The notes under the pieces were generated by a model. It saw only the letters and a program-made list of their open reading frames with translations. It did not search any database and was not told where the DNA came from. Source: CAVTJL01 sp963752325 (GTDB taxonomy: Bacteria > Pseudomonadota > Alphaproteobacteria > Geminicoccales > Geminicoccaceae). Taken from it: a DNA stretch of 64,000 nt. Made by a program: the position numbers and the translations under genes. Each line of letters begins with the position of its first letter. Position 1 is the stretch's first letter. This document shows, in pieces, positions 43,867 to 54,087 of the stretch. The DNA lies in assembly GCA_963752325.1 (NCBI GenBank), contig CAVVXU010000007.1, positions 434,001 through 498,000 of the forward strand, given 5' to 3'.

Positions 43867-44523
43867 TCAGAAGCCGACGCCCACGCCGACCCCGCCTCCG
43901 CTGCCGCCGCCGCCGGAGCCGACGCCCCCGAAGATCGAGACGCCGGGAAGGAGGCCGCCGCCGAAGCCGGTAGGACGTGTTGGGAAAGAGGCTCCTGGTC
44001 GTGTCATAGACGAGAGCCGTGGTCGCCTGGGCGTCGGCCTTGCGCGCGACGCCGACAGCATCGCTGACCGGGCGAGCGCCTGTCGCAGAGGATGACGTGC
44101 ACGCGCGGCGGCGAGGGCGGCTGCGCCCGGATGCCGGGAGCTGGCCCGCGCAGACGGCGCCCGGCTCATTGGCCGTGGCGCCGAGGAACCGGTAGACGAG
44201 GCGCACGCCCTTGCCGCCGCCATCGCCGATCTCGGGACGGAAGGTCACGGCGGTGGCGTTGGCGGCGGCCTGGGCTGGCGAGCCGTCGCCAGCTCGGCCT
44301 CGGGGGACGATCCGCCCAGGAGAAGGGGCGGCTGGTCCACGACGAGCGGACGGGCCCGTCGGCCGCGGCGAGCAGCAGGGTGCCGCTGCGCCTCGGTGAC
44401 GTTCGTGATCTGGCCCGGCGCCACGTCCACATTGCTGGAGCAGCCCGCGAGCGTCAGCGCGAGGCCGGCGAGGGCGGCGGAGAAGGCAAGGTGGGCGAAC
44501 GCGGCATGTCTGGGCGCTTCCAC
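43867..44523 (-). CDS. lipoprotein of unknown function with Gly-rich C-terminus, frame broken
   Basis: GTG start at 44523 gives a lipoprotein signal (hydrophobic segment then LTLAGCSSN, Cys at residue 28). The continuing frame must shift several times: NVTEAQR, then a LLLAAADGP part, VTFRPEIGDGGGKGVRLVYRFLGATANEPGAVCAGQLPASG, SDAVGVARKADAQATTALVYDTTRSLFPNTY, and a tail of GGGGSGGGVGVGVGF ending at 43867. Several one-base indels would restore it. The composition suggests a real outer-membrane-associated lipoprotein; family not recognised. It lies inside the dpp cluster on the opposite strand. Confidence 0.6.
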
Positions 44524-44637
44524 TGTCTAAGACGGTTTACCCTGTCGCGCGGACTGGGCCTCGACTATAGCTCGACCATGCTCACTAACTCGCAACCTTA
44601 TGCGCCGGCCTGCAGGCGTACGGGGCGGACCTCGCCG

Positions 44638-45651
44638 ATGCTCCGCTTCGCTCTGAGCCGCCTCGCCCTCGTCGTCCCGACCTTCCTGGGCGTCACGCTG
44701 CTCGCCTTCGTCTTCATCCATCTCCTGCCCGGCGACCCCATCGAGCTGATGGCGGGCGAGCGCGGGGTCGATCCCGCACGGCATGCCCAGCTCATGGCCG
44801 AGTTCGGGTTCGACAAGCCGCTCTGGGAGCAATACCTCGTCTATCTCGGCAATGTGCGTGCACGGCGATCTCGGCCGGTCGATCGTCACGCGCCAGCCGG
44901 TGGTCAAGGAGTTCTTCACCCTCTTCCCGGCCACGCTCGAGCTTTCGATCTGCGCCATGCTGCTGGCGATCGTCGATCGGGCTGCCTGCCGGCATCATCG
45001 CCGGCGTCAAGCGCGGCACCGTCCTTCGACCACACCGTCATGGCCGTGACCCTCACGGGCTATTCGATGCCGATCTTCTGGTGGGGTCTGCTCCTCATCA
45101 TCTTCTTCTCGGGCATCCTCGGCTGGACGCCGGTCTCCGGGCGCATCGATCTCGTCTACTATTTCGAGCCCGTCACCGGCTTCATGCTGATCGATTCCCT
45201 GCTGTCCGACCAGTCGGGCGCCTTCCGCTCGGCGGTCAGCCACCTGATCCTGCCGACCATCGTCCTGGGCACGATCCCGCTCGCCGTGATCGCCAGGCAG
45301 ACGCGCTCGGCGATGATCGAGGTGCTGGGCGAGGACTATGTGCGCACCGCCCGGGCCAAGGGCCTGCCGCCATGGCGGGTCGTTGGCCTCCATGCGCTGC
45401 GCAACGCGCTGATCCCGGTGGTCACCACCATCGGCCTGCAGACCGGGCTGCTGCTCGCGGGCGCCATCCTGACCGAGACGATCTTCTCCTGGCCGGGGGT
45501 CGGCAAGTGGCTGGTCGAGGCGATCTTCCGGCGCGACTATCCCGAGGTGCAGGGCGGGCTTCTGCTGATCGCGAGCTTCGTCATGCTCGTCAATCTGCTC
45601 GTCGATCTGCTCTATGGTCTCGTCAATCCCCGCATCCGGCACAGGGGCTGA
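44638..45651 (+). CDS. dppB: dipeptide ABC transporter permease, three insertions
   Basis: Matches DppB in order: MLRFALSRLALVVPTFLGVTLLAF, HLLPGDPIELMAGERG, then HGDLGRSIVTRQPVVKEFF, TGYSMPIFWWGLLLIIFF, and the cytoplasmic loop EDYVRTARAKGLPPWRVVGLHALRNALIPVV (the EAA-like motif that meets the ATPase). Extra bases near 44853 (GNV then VHGDL), 44974 (LLAIV then IGLPAGI) and 45029 (GTV then FDHT). Six hydrophobic segments. Start at ATG 44638, the normal DppB beginning. Confidence 0.92.
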   Translation: MLRFALSRLALVVPTFLGVTLLAFVFIHLLPGDPIELMAGERGVDPARHAQLMAEFGFDKPLWEQYLVYLGNVRARRSRPVDRHAPAGGQGVLHPLPGHARAFDLRHAAGDRRSGCLPASSPASSAAPSFDHTVMAVTLTGYSMPIFWWGLLLIIFFSGILGWTPVSGRIDLVYYFEPVTGFMLIDSLLSDQSGAFRSAVSHLILPTIVLGTIPLAVIARQTRSAMIEVLGEDYVRTARAKGLPPWRVVGLHALRNALIPVVTTIGLQTGLLLAGAILTETIFSWPGVGKWLVEAIFRRDYPEVQGGLLLIASFVMLVNLLVDLLYGLVNPRIRHRG

Positions 45652-45654
45652 GCG

Positions 45655-46580
45655 ATGGCGTCACGGGACGAGCTTCTGGCGAGGGCGGCGGCCGCCGAGC
45701 CGGTCGGCCCCTCGGCCGCCCGGACCGCTGGCCGAAGGCTGGCACTATTTCCGCGGGAACCGCGGCGCCGTGGCCGGGCTCGCCTTCTTCGTCCTCCTCG
45801 TCGTCGTGGCCATCGGCGCGCCGCTGATCGCCCCCCACAATCCCGACGTGCAGTTCCGCGACGCTCTCCTCGTGCCGCCGGCCTGGCAGGACGGAGGGAG
45901 CTGGCGCTTCCTGCTCGGCACCGATCCGGTGGGCCGCGATGTTCTCTCGCGCCTGATCTACGGCGCCCGCTACTCGCTGATGATCGGCCTCGTCGTCATC
46001 GTCATCTCGCTCAGCGTCGGCATCTCGCTCGGCCTCGTCGCGGGCTTCTTCCGCGGCTGGCTCGAGATCGCCGATCATGCGCCTCATGGACGTCATCCTC
46101 TCGGTGCCGAGCCTGCTCCTGGCCCTCGTCGTCGTCGCCATCCTCGGCCCCGGCCTCTTCAACGCCGTCCTGGCCGTGGCGATCGTCTACATCCCCCACT
46201 TCGTGCGCCTGACCCGCGCCTCGGCCATCCAGGAGCTCTCCAAGGACTATGTGACCGGCAGCCGCGTCGCCGGGGCGGGCATGCTTCGCCTGATGTTCCT
46301 GACGGTGCTGCCCAACTGCCTGCCGCCGCTCATCGTCCAGGCGACGCTCGGCTTCTCCAACGCCGTCCTCGACATGGCGGCGCTGGGCTTTCTCGGCATG
46401 GGTGCCCAGCCGCCGACGCCCGAGTGGGGCACGATGCTGGCCGATGCCCGCGAGTTCATCCTCAGGGCCTGGTGGGTCGTGACCTTCCCGGGCCTCGCCA
46501 TCCTCGTCACGGTGCTCGCCATCAACCTGATGGGCGACGGTCTCCGCGACGTGCTCGATCCGAAGCTGAAGCGCTCATGA
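45655..46580 (+). CDS. dppC: dipeptide ABC transporter permease, two insertions
   Basis: Matches DppC: PLAEGWHYFRGNRGAVAG at the start, PLIAPHNPDVQFRDALLVPPAW, FLLGTDPVGRDVLSRLIYGARYSL, then RLMDVILSVPSLLLALVVVAILGPG, and the EAA loop YVTGSRVAGAGMLRLMFLTVLPN. Single extra bases near 45717 and 46074. ATG 45655 is 3 bp after dppB, and its stop overlaps the dppD start by four bases (ATGA), showing translational coupling within the operon. Confidence 0.92.
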
Positions 46581-47587
46581 CGCTCCTCGAGATCCGCAAC
46601 CTCACGGTCGAGTTCCCGGTGGCGGGCGGGCTTCTGCGGGCCGTCGACGGCATCGACCTCGATGTCGAGCCGGGCGAGATCGTGGCCATCGTCGGCGAGT
46701 CGGGCTCGGGCAAGTCGGTCTCGATGCTGGCCGTGATGGGCCTCCTGCCGCCCACCGCGCGGATCACCGCCGAGCGCATGGCCTTCGACGGGCCGGAGCC
46801 TGATCGGCATGTCGGGTGCTTCGCGACGGAAGATCATCGGCAAGGAGATGGCGATGATCTTCCAGGAGCCGATGACCTCGCTCAATCCCTGCTTCACGGT
46901 GGGCTTCCAGATCGACGAGGCGATCCGCACCCATCTGGGCGGCAGCCGGCGGGAGCGGCGGCAGCGGGCCATCGAGCTGATGACCCAGGTCGGCATCCCG
47001 GCGCCCGAGCGCCGCCTCGGCTCGTTCCCGCACCAGATGTCGGGCGGCATGAGCCAGCGGGTGATGATCGCCATGGCGATCGCCTGCAATCCCAAGCTCC
47101 TGATCGCCGACGAGCCGACCACGGCGCTCGACGTGACGATCCAGGCCCAGATCCTCCAGCTACTGGTCGACCTGCAGCGCGATCGCGGCATGGCGCTCGT
47201 GCTGATCACCCACGCCATGGGCGTGGTCGCCGAGACGGCCGAGCGCGTCGTCGTGCAGTATGCCGGGCAGCAGGTCGAGCAGGCAGAGCGTCCAGGGCCT
47301 CTTCGCCGACCCGCACCACCCCTACACGGCGGCCCTGCTCGAGGCGCTGCCCGAGCGGGCGCAGAAAGGCGTGCGGCTCGCCTCGATCCCGGGCGTCGTG
47401 CCGGGCCTGTTCGATCGGCCCACGGGCTGCCTGTTCAATCCGCGCTGCAGCTTCGCGGTGGAGCGGTGCCGGACGGAGGTGCCGCGCGCCGGCCTCCGCG
47501 AGCCTCGGCCTGGCACGCTGCCACTTTCGCGCTCGAGCACGGCGGGCCCACAGGCCATCCCGGTGTCGCGGGCGGCCGTCCCGATGA
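46577..47587 (+). CDS. dppD: dipeptide ABC transporter ATPase, two or more insertions
   Basis: An ATPase of the OppD/DppD group: VAIVGESGSGKSVSMLAVMG (Walker A), IFQEPMTSLNPCFTVG (Q-loop), MSGGMSQRVMIAMAIACNPKLLIADEPTTALD (signature and Walker B), and the C-terminal YTAALLEALPERAQKGVRLASIPG with the Cys-bearing CLFNPRCSFAVERC that binds an iron-sulfur cluster in DppD. Single extra bases near 46800 and 47287; another probably near the end. Its TGA (47585-47587) overlaps the dppF ATG. Confidence 0.9.
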   Translation: MTLLEIRNLTVEFPVAGGLLRAVDGIDLDVEPGEIVAIVGESGSGKSVSMLAVMGLLPPTARITAERMAFDGPEPDRHVGCFATEDHRQGDGDDLPGADDLAQSLLHGGLPDRRGDPHPSGRQPAGAAAAGHRADDPGRHPGARAPPRLVPAPDVGRHEPAGDDRHGDRLQSQAPDRRRADHGARRDDPGPDPPATGRPAARSRHGARADHPRHGRGRRDGRARRRAVCRAAGRAGRASRASSPTRTTPTRRPCSRRCPSGRRKACGSPRSRASCRACSIGPRAACSIRAAASRWSGAGRRCRAPASASLGLARCHFRARARRAHRPSRCRGRPSR

Positions 47588-48579
47588 GCGCCGCACCGAC
47601 GGTTCTCGAGGCCCGCTCGCTCGTCCGCAACTACCGGGTGGGCGGCGGCATGTTCCGCGAGGGTGCCGTGCTGCGTGCCGTGGCCGGCGTCAGCTTCACG
47701 CTGGCCCGCGGGAAGCACCCTGGCCATCGTCGGCGAGTCCGGCTGCGGCAAGTCGACCCTGGCCCGCATGGTGACGATGATCGAGGAGCCGACCGCCGGC
47801 AGCCTCGTCGATCGACGGCGTCACGGTCGACGACCGCCTCGCCCCACGAGCGCCGCCAGCCTGCAGGAGCGCCGTCCAGATCGTCTTCCAGGATCCCTAC
47901 GGCTCGCTCAACCCGCGCCAGAAGATCCAGACCATCCTGGCCGAGCCGCTGAGGATCAACACCAAGCTCTCGGGCCGCCGAGCGCCGCGAGGCCGTGGCC
48001 GACATGATGCGCAGGGTGGGGCTCCGGCCCGAGTACGCGCCCCGCTATCCGCACATGTTCTCGGGCGGCCAGCGGCAGCGCATCGCCGTCGCCCGCGCGC
48101 TCATGCTCCGGCCCAAGATCGTCGTCCTCGACGAGCCGGTATCGGCGCTCGACCTCTCGATCCAGGCGCAGGTCCTGAACCTCCTGGGCGACCTGCAGGA
48201 GCGAGCTGGGCCTCGCCTATCTCTTCATCAGCCACGATCTGTCGGTGGTCCGCCACATCGCCGACGACGTGATGGTCATGTATCTCGGCCGGCCGGTCGA
48301 GCAGGGCCCCGCCGAGACGATCTTCGCCGGCCCGCGCCACCCCTATTCGCGGGCGCTCCTGGCGGCGACGCCGGTCGCCGATCCGGGCACCCGGCGTCCG
48401 CGCCTCAGGATCCAGGGCGAGCTGCCCTCGCCCCTCGATCCGCCCTCGGGCTGCACCTTCCATCCGCGCTGCCCGCTCGCCGACGAGCGCTGCCGGCGCG
48501 AGGAGCCGGCGCTGCGCTGCCTATCACGGCCGCCTCGCCGCCTGCCACGCCGTCGAGGAGGGCAGGGACGCAGGCCTGA
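47584..48579 (+). CDS. dppF: dipeptide ABC transporter ATPase, several insertions
   Basis: Partner ATPase of DppD: LAIVGESGCGKSTLARMV (Walker A, recovered after an extra base near 47716), QIVFQDPYGSLNPRQKI (Q-loop), FSGGQRQRIAVARALMLRPKIVVLDEPVSALD, LGLAYLFISHDLSVVRHIAD, and a C-terminal zinc/iron-sulfur-type Cys set GCTFHPRCPLADERC. Further extra bases near 47808, 47852, 47866, 47974, 48203 and in the last 20 codons. It ends at TGA 48579 by comparison with the expected CHAVEEG tail. Confidence 0.9.
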
Positions 48580-48594
48580 GCCGCGCTGCCGCGG

Positions 48595-48625
48595 TTGACG
48601 ATATCGCCTTTTGGTTTAGTAATAT
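48595..48625 (+). promoter_or_regulatory. probable promoter of the second permease set
   Basis: An AT-rich island between dppF and the next permease contains TTGACG (48595-48600) and TAATAT (48620-48625, spacer 19) or TAGTAA (48617-48622, spacer 16). The permease ATG at 48631 follows after five bases without a ribosome binding site, so this transcript may be leaderless. It would give the second set expression apart from dpp. Confidence 0.5.
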
Positions 48626-48630
48626 GCATT

Positions 48631-49624
48631 ATGTTCGCGTATTTGCTGAGCCGGATGCTCAGGCCGCGCTCGTCATGCTGGCGGTGGCGCTGCTCGCGTT
48701 CGCTGCTCTCGAGCAATCTGGGCGATCCGGTGGCGGGCCTGGTCGGCCAGGAGACGAGCCTCGCCGACCGTGCCGCGCTTCGCAGCACCTCGGCGTGGAT
48801 CGGCCGCTGCCGGCGCGCTTCGCCGCGTTCGTCGTGCGCTTCGTCCATGGCGATCTCGGGACGTCCTGGCGTCTGCGCCGGCCCGGTCAGCCGATCTTCT
48901 GGCCGGAGCGGCTGCCGGCAACGCTCGAGCTCGTGCTCGTCGCCTCGGTCCTGGCCCTGTCGATCGGCATCCCGCTCGGCGTCCGCTGCGCGGTCGCCGA
49001 GGCGGATGGCTGGATCGGCGGTGCTGGCGGTCTCGCTCCTCGGTGTCAGCGTGCCCACCTTCATCGTCGGCATCCTGCTCATCCAGCTCTTCGCGGTGCA
49101 GCTCGGCTGGCTGCCGGCCGTTCGGGCGCGGCCGGGTCGTTCGGCTGGGCTTCTTGGACCACGGGCCTGCTGACCGTCGAGGGCTGGCGGGCGATCCTCC
49201 TGCCGGCCACGACCCTTGCCCTCTACCAGCTCGCCCTCGATCGTGCGGCTCGTGCGGGCCGAGATGCTCGAGGTGCTCGCGAGCGAGCCTATCCGCTTCG
49301 CCCGGGCCCGGGGGCTCACCGACAGGGCGATCCACCTGGGTCATGCGCTCCGCAACGCGCTCCTGCCCGTCGTGACGATCACCGGGCTGCAGATCGGCTC
49401 GCTGATCGCCTTCTCCGTCGTCACGGAAACCGTCTTTCAATGGCCGGGCCTGGGCCTTTTGCTGATCCAGGCCGTCGGTGCTGGCCGACCTGCCGGTGTT
49501 GACCGCCTATCTCGTCCTCGTGGCTCTTCTCTTCGTCGCCATCGGCCTCGTCGTCGATCTCGTCTGTCTCGCCTTGGACCCGCGGCTGAGGCGGTCGCCC
49601 GCCTTCTCGCGGCCGGCGCTCTGA
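48631..49624 (+). CDS. second peptide ABC permease (DppB/OppB-like), frame broken
   Basis: Starts MFAYLLSRML and, after correcting indels, reads as a DppB-type permease: LSSNLGDPVAGLVGQETSLADRAALRQHLG, FVVRFVHGDLGTSWRLR, PATLELVLVASVLALSIGIPLG, TFIVGILLIQLFAVQLGWLPA, and the EAA loop PIRFARARGLTDRAIHLGHALRNALLPVV. Indels lie near 48653, 48713, 48785, 49020, 49131, 49244 and 49489. It ends at TGA 49622. Distinct from dppB in sequence, so it is not a simple duplication. Confidence 0.88.
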
Positions 49625-49627
49625 GCC

Positions 49628-50532
49628 GTGCCGGCCCGGCGTCGAGCCCGCCTCGGCCGGTGCGCGAGCCGGCTCGGCGCTGGCCGCCGTCGCTGCCTTC
49701 GTCCTGGCCTTCGCGGTGGCGGCAGCGCTGGCTGCACCCTGGATCGTCCCCAAGGAGAGCGCTCGATCCTGCCGGCTTCGATCTCGCAGGACGCGCTCAC
49801 GCCGCCATGCTGGATGCCCACCGGTAGCCTGCGCCATCCTCTCGGCACCGACGATCAGGGGCGCGACGTCCTCGCGACCATCCTCTACGGCAGCCGGGCC
49901 TCGCTTGCGATCGGTGGCGCCTCGGTCGTTCTCGCCGCGACCCTCGGCACCGGGCTCGGCCTGTGGAGCGGCTACCGCGGGGGCCTCGGCGCAACCCTGG
50001 TCATGCGCATGGCGGACGTGCAGCTGGCGATCCCCAGCATCCTCGTGGCGCTTCTGCTCGATGGCTTCGTGCGAGCAGCCCTTCCGCCGCCGGAGCGCGA
50101 CCAGCTGTCGATGGCGGTCCTCGTCGTCGCGATCGGTCTTGCCGCCTGGCCGCAGTATGCCCGCCTGGCGCGGGCCGGCGGCCGCCGTCGAGGCGGCAAG
50201 GAATACGTCCTGGCGGCGCGGCTGCTTCACCTCCTCCGCGGCGGATCATCCTCGGCCACATCCTTCCCAACGTGCTGGGCCCGCTTCTCGTCGTCGGCAC
50301 CGTCGGGCTCGGCCTTGCCGTCGGAACGGAGGCGACGCTGTCCTTTCTCGGCGTGGGCCTGCCGCCGACCGAGCCGTCGCTCGGCACGCTGATCCGTACC
50401 GGCAGCGACCTTCTGCTGTCCGGAGAATGGTGGGTGGCCCTCTCGCCGGCGGCCGTCGTCATTCTGATCATGCTGGCACTGAACGTCATGGGCGACTGGC
50501 TCAGGGATGCCGTCGATCCGCGCGTCCGCTGA
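49628..50532 (+). CDS. second peptide ABC permease (DppC/OppC-like), frame broken
   Basis: GTG 49628 three bases after the previous stop. After correcting indels it reads as AFVLAFAVAAALAAPWIVPK, DPAGFDLAD, HPLGTDDQGRDVLATILYGSR (the DppC hallmark), MRMADVQLAIPSILVALLL, and the EAA loop YVLAARLLHLL..IILGHILPNVLGPLL, ending WLRDAVDPRVR. Frame changes near 49660, 49760, 49790, 50175 and 50230. One of five co-directional permease/ATPase genes without its own binding protein. Confidence 0.88.
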
Positions 50533-51527
50533 GCCCGGCCCTCGGCCCCGGCCGCGCTCGAGGTCGAGGGGCTCACCGTCGAGGTGGCGACAGGGCGAGG
50601 CCGCTTCAGGGCCGTCGACGGGATCTCGCTTGCAATCGCACCTGGCGAGATCGTGGGCCTCGTGGGCGAGTCCGGCGCCGGGAAGTCGCTCCTGGCCTCG
50701 GCCCTGATCGGCCTCCTGCCGCGCCGGCGCATGCATCACGGGCGGCGCCATCCGCCTCGGCGGCAGGCGGATCGATGGCCTGGCGGGAGAGGCGGCGCGG
50801 CGCGTCCGCGGCAAGGAGATCGGGAGCGTGTTCCAGGATCCGCAGGCGAGCCTCGACCCCGTCCGCTCCATCGGCCACCAGCTCGTCGAGACGATCCGCA
50901 CCCATCTGGACGTCTCCCTCGCGACAGCTCGCGAGCGCGCCGTCGGTCTTCTCCGCGAGGTGGGGCTCGCCTCTCCCGAGCGGCGCATCGACGCCTATCC
51001 CCATGAGCTCTCGGGCGGGATGCGCCAGCGCGCCGTCATTGCCCTCGCGCTCTGCGCCGACCCGGCGCTGCTCGTGGCCGACGAGCCGACGAGCGCGCTC
51101 GACGTCGCCACCCAGGCGCGGCTGATCGAGCTCCTGAGGAGCCTGTGTCGTCGCCGCGGCACCGCCGTTCTCCTCATCACCCATGATCTCGGGGTCGTCG
51201 CCGATGCCGCGAGCCGGCTCGCGATCATGTATGCCGGCCGCATCGTCGAGATCCGGGCCGGTGGAGCTTCTGCACGGCGGGGCGGCGCACCCCTATGCGG
51301 CCGCCCTGATCGCCGCCCTGCCGAGGATCGACCCGCAGGCGAGCCGGCTCGACGTGATCGCCGGCAACCTGCCGGGGCTCGGGGCAACGCCCTCCGGCTG
51401 CGCTTTCCACCCGCGCTGCCCGAGGGCCACCGCCCGGTGCGGGGAGGCGGCGCCGACGCTGGCGCCGCGGGGCGGCGGGCACAGCGTGGCGTGCTGGCAT
51501 GCCCGCGAGGTCGCGTCCGATGCATGA
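50533..51527 (+). CDS. second peptide ABC ATPase (DppD-like), frame broken
   Basis: ALEVEGLTVEVATG begins directly after the preceding stop, in frame with it and with no start codon, so a base is probably missing at the junction. Then VGLVGESGAGKSLLASALIG (Walker A), SVFQDPQASLDPVRSIGHQL, LSGGMRQRAVIALALCADPALLVADEPTSALD, LLITHDLGVVADAASRLAIMYAG and the C-terminal GCAFHPRCPRATARC. Indels near 50735 and 51262. It ends at TGA 51525, overlapping the next ATG. Confidence 0.88.
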
Positions 51528-52522
51528 GGGACCGCTGCTCGAGACACGGGGTCTGTCGAGGTCCTTCGGTGCCACGTGGTCCCGGCCATGGGGGCTCGTC
51601 ACCAGGCGCACGAGCCTGCCCGGTCCATGCCGTGGTGGATGTGAGCCTGAGGCTGCGCGGCGGCACCACGCTCGCGGTCGTGGGCGAATCGGGCTGCGGG
51701 AAGTCGACGCTCGCGCGGCTGGTGGCCGGGCTGATCCAGCCCACGGCCGGGCAGGTGCTCTACGCGGGCAGGCGGCTGCTCTGCGTCGATCGGCGGCGAA
51801 GGAGCCACGGCCTTGGGCCGCAGATGATCTTTCAGGATCCCGCGTGCGAGCCTCGACCCGCGCTGGCGGGTGCGTGCGACCCTGTGCGAGGCGTTGCGCG
51901 CCGGCGGCGTCCGCGGGAGCGGGCGTGAGCTGCGGGAGCGTGCCGATGCCCTTCTGGCCGATCTCGGCCTCGATCCCGGCCGACGCCGACCACTTCCCGC
52001 ACGCGCTGTCCGGCGGGCAGCGCCAGCGCGTCTCGATCGCCCGGGCGCTTGCGGCCTCGCCGGAGCTCATCATCGCCGACGAGCCCACATCCGCCCTCGA
52101 CGTCGTCGTCCAGGCGCAGATCCTGGGCCTGCTGCGAGGCCTGCAGGAGCGCCATGGCCTCGCCTATCTGCTGATCAGCCACGACCTTGCCGTCGCGGCG
52201 CAGATGGCGACCGAGGTGGCGGTCATGTATCTGGGCCGGATCGTCGAGACGGGTCCGGCCCGATCCGTTCTGTGCCGCCCGGTCCACCCCTATACGCGGG
52301 CACTCCTGGACTTCCTCGTCGAGCCTTGCCCGACCGGGCCGGGCACGGCAGGTGATGCGGGACGATCCGCCGGGCCAGCTCGGCGCGCCCCAGGGCTGCG
52401 CGTTTCACCCGCGTTGCCCGCACGCGAAGGAGCGCTGCCGCCGCGAGCTGCCGCTGCTTCGCCACGCGGGCCCGGCCCGCGCGGCCTGCCACGCCCTGGA
52501 GGAAGGTCAGCTCGCCTTTTAG
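51520..52522 (+). CDS. second peptide ABC ATPase (DppF-like), frame broken
   Basis: ATG 51520 (MHEGPLLETRGLSRSFG). The remaining parts read VHAVVDVSLRLRGGTTLAVVGESGCGKSTLARLVAGLI cut by frame changes, with GESGCGKST as Walker A, then QMIFQDP, ASLDPRWRV, LSGGQRQRVSIARALAASPELIIADEPTSALD, LAYLLISHDLAVAAQMATEVAVMYLG, and GCAFHPRCPHAKERC at the end. Indels near 51608, 51790, 51845, 51980 and 52345. Completes the second permease set. Confidence 0.88.
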
Positions 52523-52531
52523 GGGCGCGCC

Positions 52532-53011
52532 TCAGCTCGCGCGGCGCTGCGTCTCCTGGATTGCGCCGCGCAGATCGTCGGCAGCGCGCTCGAGGAAGAA
52601 CAGCACCCGGGCGTCTCCATAGTCGTAGAAGACGTCGTCCGGATCGCTCACCGTCTGTGAGCGGAACCTGCCGATCGCCAGCTCGAGGACGGCCTGAATG
52701 CCATCGAGCGAGCGGGAGGGCGTGGTCAGGAGAATGTTCTCGAGCTCCTCGATCTGGCGATCGAGCGTCTCGATGTCCTGGTCGATCTGATCGAGGCCGG
52801 CCGCCTGCTCCGCCCGGTCGAGATCGACCATCGCCGAGCGGATCTCGGCGGCCGACATGCCGACGAGCTGCAAAGGGGCGAAGGTCCATTCCGGCAGGCT
52901 CCGACGGAGCTGGTCCTGGCGCTCGGAAAGTCCCTCCCTGCGCCGCTGGAGCTCTGCGATCCGACGAACGAGCAGAATGGTGTTCCTGATCACGGTCATC
53001 TCATTCTCCAT
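52532..53011 (-). CDS. hypothetical coiled-coil protein
   Basis: A 159-residue intact frame (MENEMTVIRNTILL). Two charged helical stretches (RRIAELQRRREGLSERQDQLRR and LDQIDQDIETLDRQIEELENIL) look like a coiled coil. In between is SLPEWTFAPLQLVGMSAAEIRSAMVDLDRAEQ. The C-terminal half (DGIQAVLELAIGRFRSQTVSDPDDVFYDYGDARVLFFLERAADDLRGAI) has no family I recognise. ATG 53011 with gatgga around it. Not disturbed by indels, unlike its neighbours. Confidence 0.6.
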   Translation of the reverse strand: MENEMTVIRNTILLVRRIAELQRRREGLSERQDQLRRSLPEWTFAPLQLVGMSAAEIRSAMVDLDRAEQAAGLDQIDQDIETLDRQIEELENILLTTPSRSLDGIQAVLELAIGRFRSQTVSDPDDVFYDYGDARVLFFLERAADDLRGAIQETQRRAS

Positions 53012-53325
53012 CGCTCTGCTTTCTCATACTACATCGATAGAGCCGACTGATCGAGGGAAGTACCTGCGATCCGGCCACGGATGCGACGTTGGTATTGTAT
53101 TTATCGAGCGTCAACATTTTTCATTTTTGTATCATTATTGTGGCTATTCACGAAAAGACCGATAAAATTCTAGCTAATTTTGATCGGCGCGGAGGCGCGA
53201 CGACGTCCGGGCGCAGCCCAGGTGACATCCCCGAAGGCATTCGGTCGCGGCGCTCGCTGGACGGCCGGTGACGTGCCGCGCATAGTAACGAGCCAGAGGG
53301 CGAAGATGGCCGGGGCAGGGGCGCC
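53012..53325. other. 314-bp divergent gap with an AT-rich core
   Basis: Between the coiled-coil gene and the DUF502 gene. Positions 53090-53180 are strongly A+T rich for this genome (runs like tatttatc and tcatttttgtatc) and likely carry promoters for both sides. On the minus strand TTGACG and TACAAT occur but with poor spacing, so no promoter is called. Confidence 0.4.
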
Positions 53326-54087
53326 GTGAAGGACGATCTGGACGACACCGACGAGGCGGTGGGCGAGAGCCGTGGCGCCGGGCGGCACGAGCCGAGGAGG
53401 CCGGGCAAGCACCGGCTGGGCGCGCGTCTGCGTGCCTATCTCCTGGCCGGCATCATCGTCACCGCGCCGATCAGCATCACCATCCTGATCGTCTGGCAGA
53501 TCGTCGGACTATGTGGACAACTGGTCCGCGGCGATCATCCCGGCCCGGTACAATCCCGGCACCTATCTGCCCTTCAGCATCCCCGGGCTCGGCTTCGTCA
53601 TCATGATCGGCCTCCTGATCCTGATCGGCTGGTTCGCGGCCGGCATGGTCGGCCGGACGATCATGCGGGTGGGCGAGCGGATCCTTCACCGCATGCCCGT
53701 GATCCGCAGCATCTACGGCACGCTGAAGCAGATCTTCGAGACGGTGCTCGCGAACTCGTCACGGTCCTTCCGCGAGGTCGTCCTGGTCGAGTGGCCGCAG
53801 GCGGGACATGTGGGTCCTGGCCTTCGTGACCGGCACGGCCCAGGGCGAGATCCGCGACGTCGTCGGCGACGATGCCGTGAGCCTCTTCATGCCCAGCACG
53901 CCCAATCCGACGACCGGCTTCTACATGGTCGTGCCGCGCCGCGACGTCGTGCCGCTCGCCATGTCGATCGAGGACGCGATGAAGCTCATCATCTCGGGCG
54001 GGATCGTCACGCCGCCGGCATCGACGCGTCCGAGCATCCGGGCGATCCGCCCCGACGGTCGAGCCCGAGCTAGCCCGCAGCGACTAG
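53326..54087 (+). CDS. DUF502 membrane protein, three insertions
   Basis: A protein of about 250 residues. Two membrane segments: YLLAGIIVTAPISITILIVWQIV, and after the first frame change FVIMIGLLILIGWFAAGMVGRTI. DUF502 wording includes HRMPVIRSIYGTLKQIFETVL, then MWVLAFVTGTAQGEI and GFYMVVPRRDVVPLAMSIEDAMKLIISGGI. Extra bases near 53510, 53803 and 54058; the last restores the end ELARSD and a TAG at 54085-54087. The GTG start has no clear ribosome binding site. It is the alphaproteobacterial neighbour of recG; function unknown. Its 3' end overlaps the recG stop. Confidence 0.85.
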
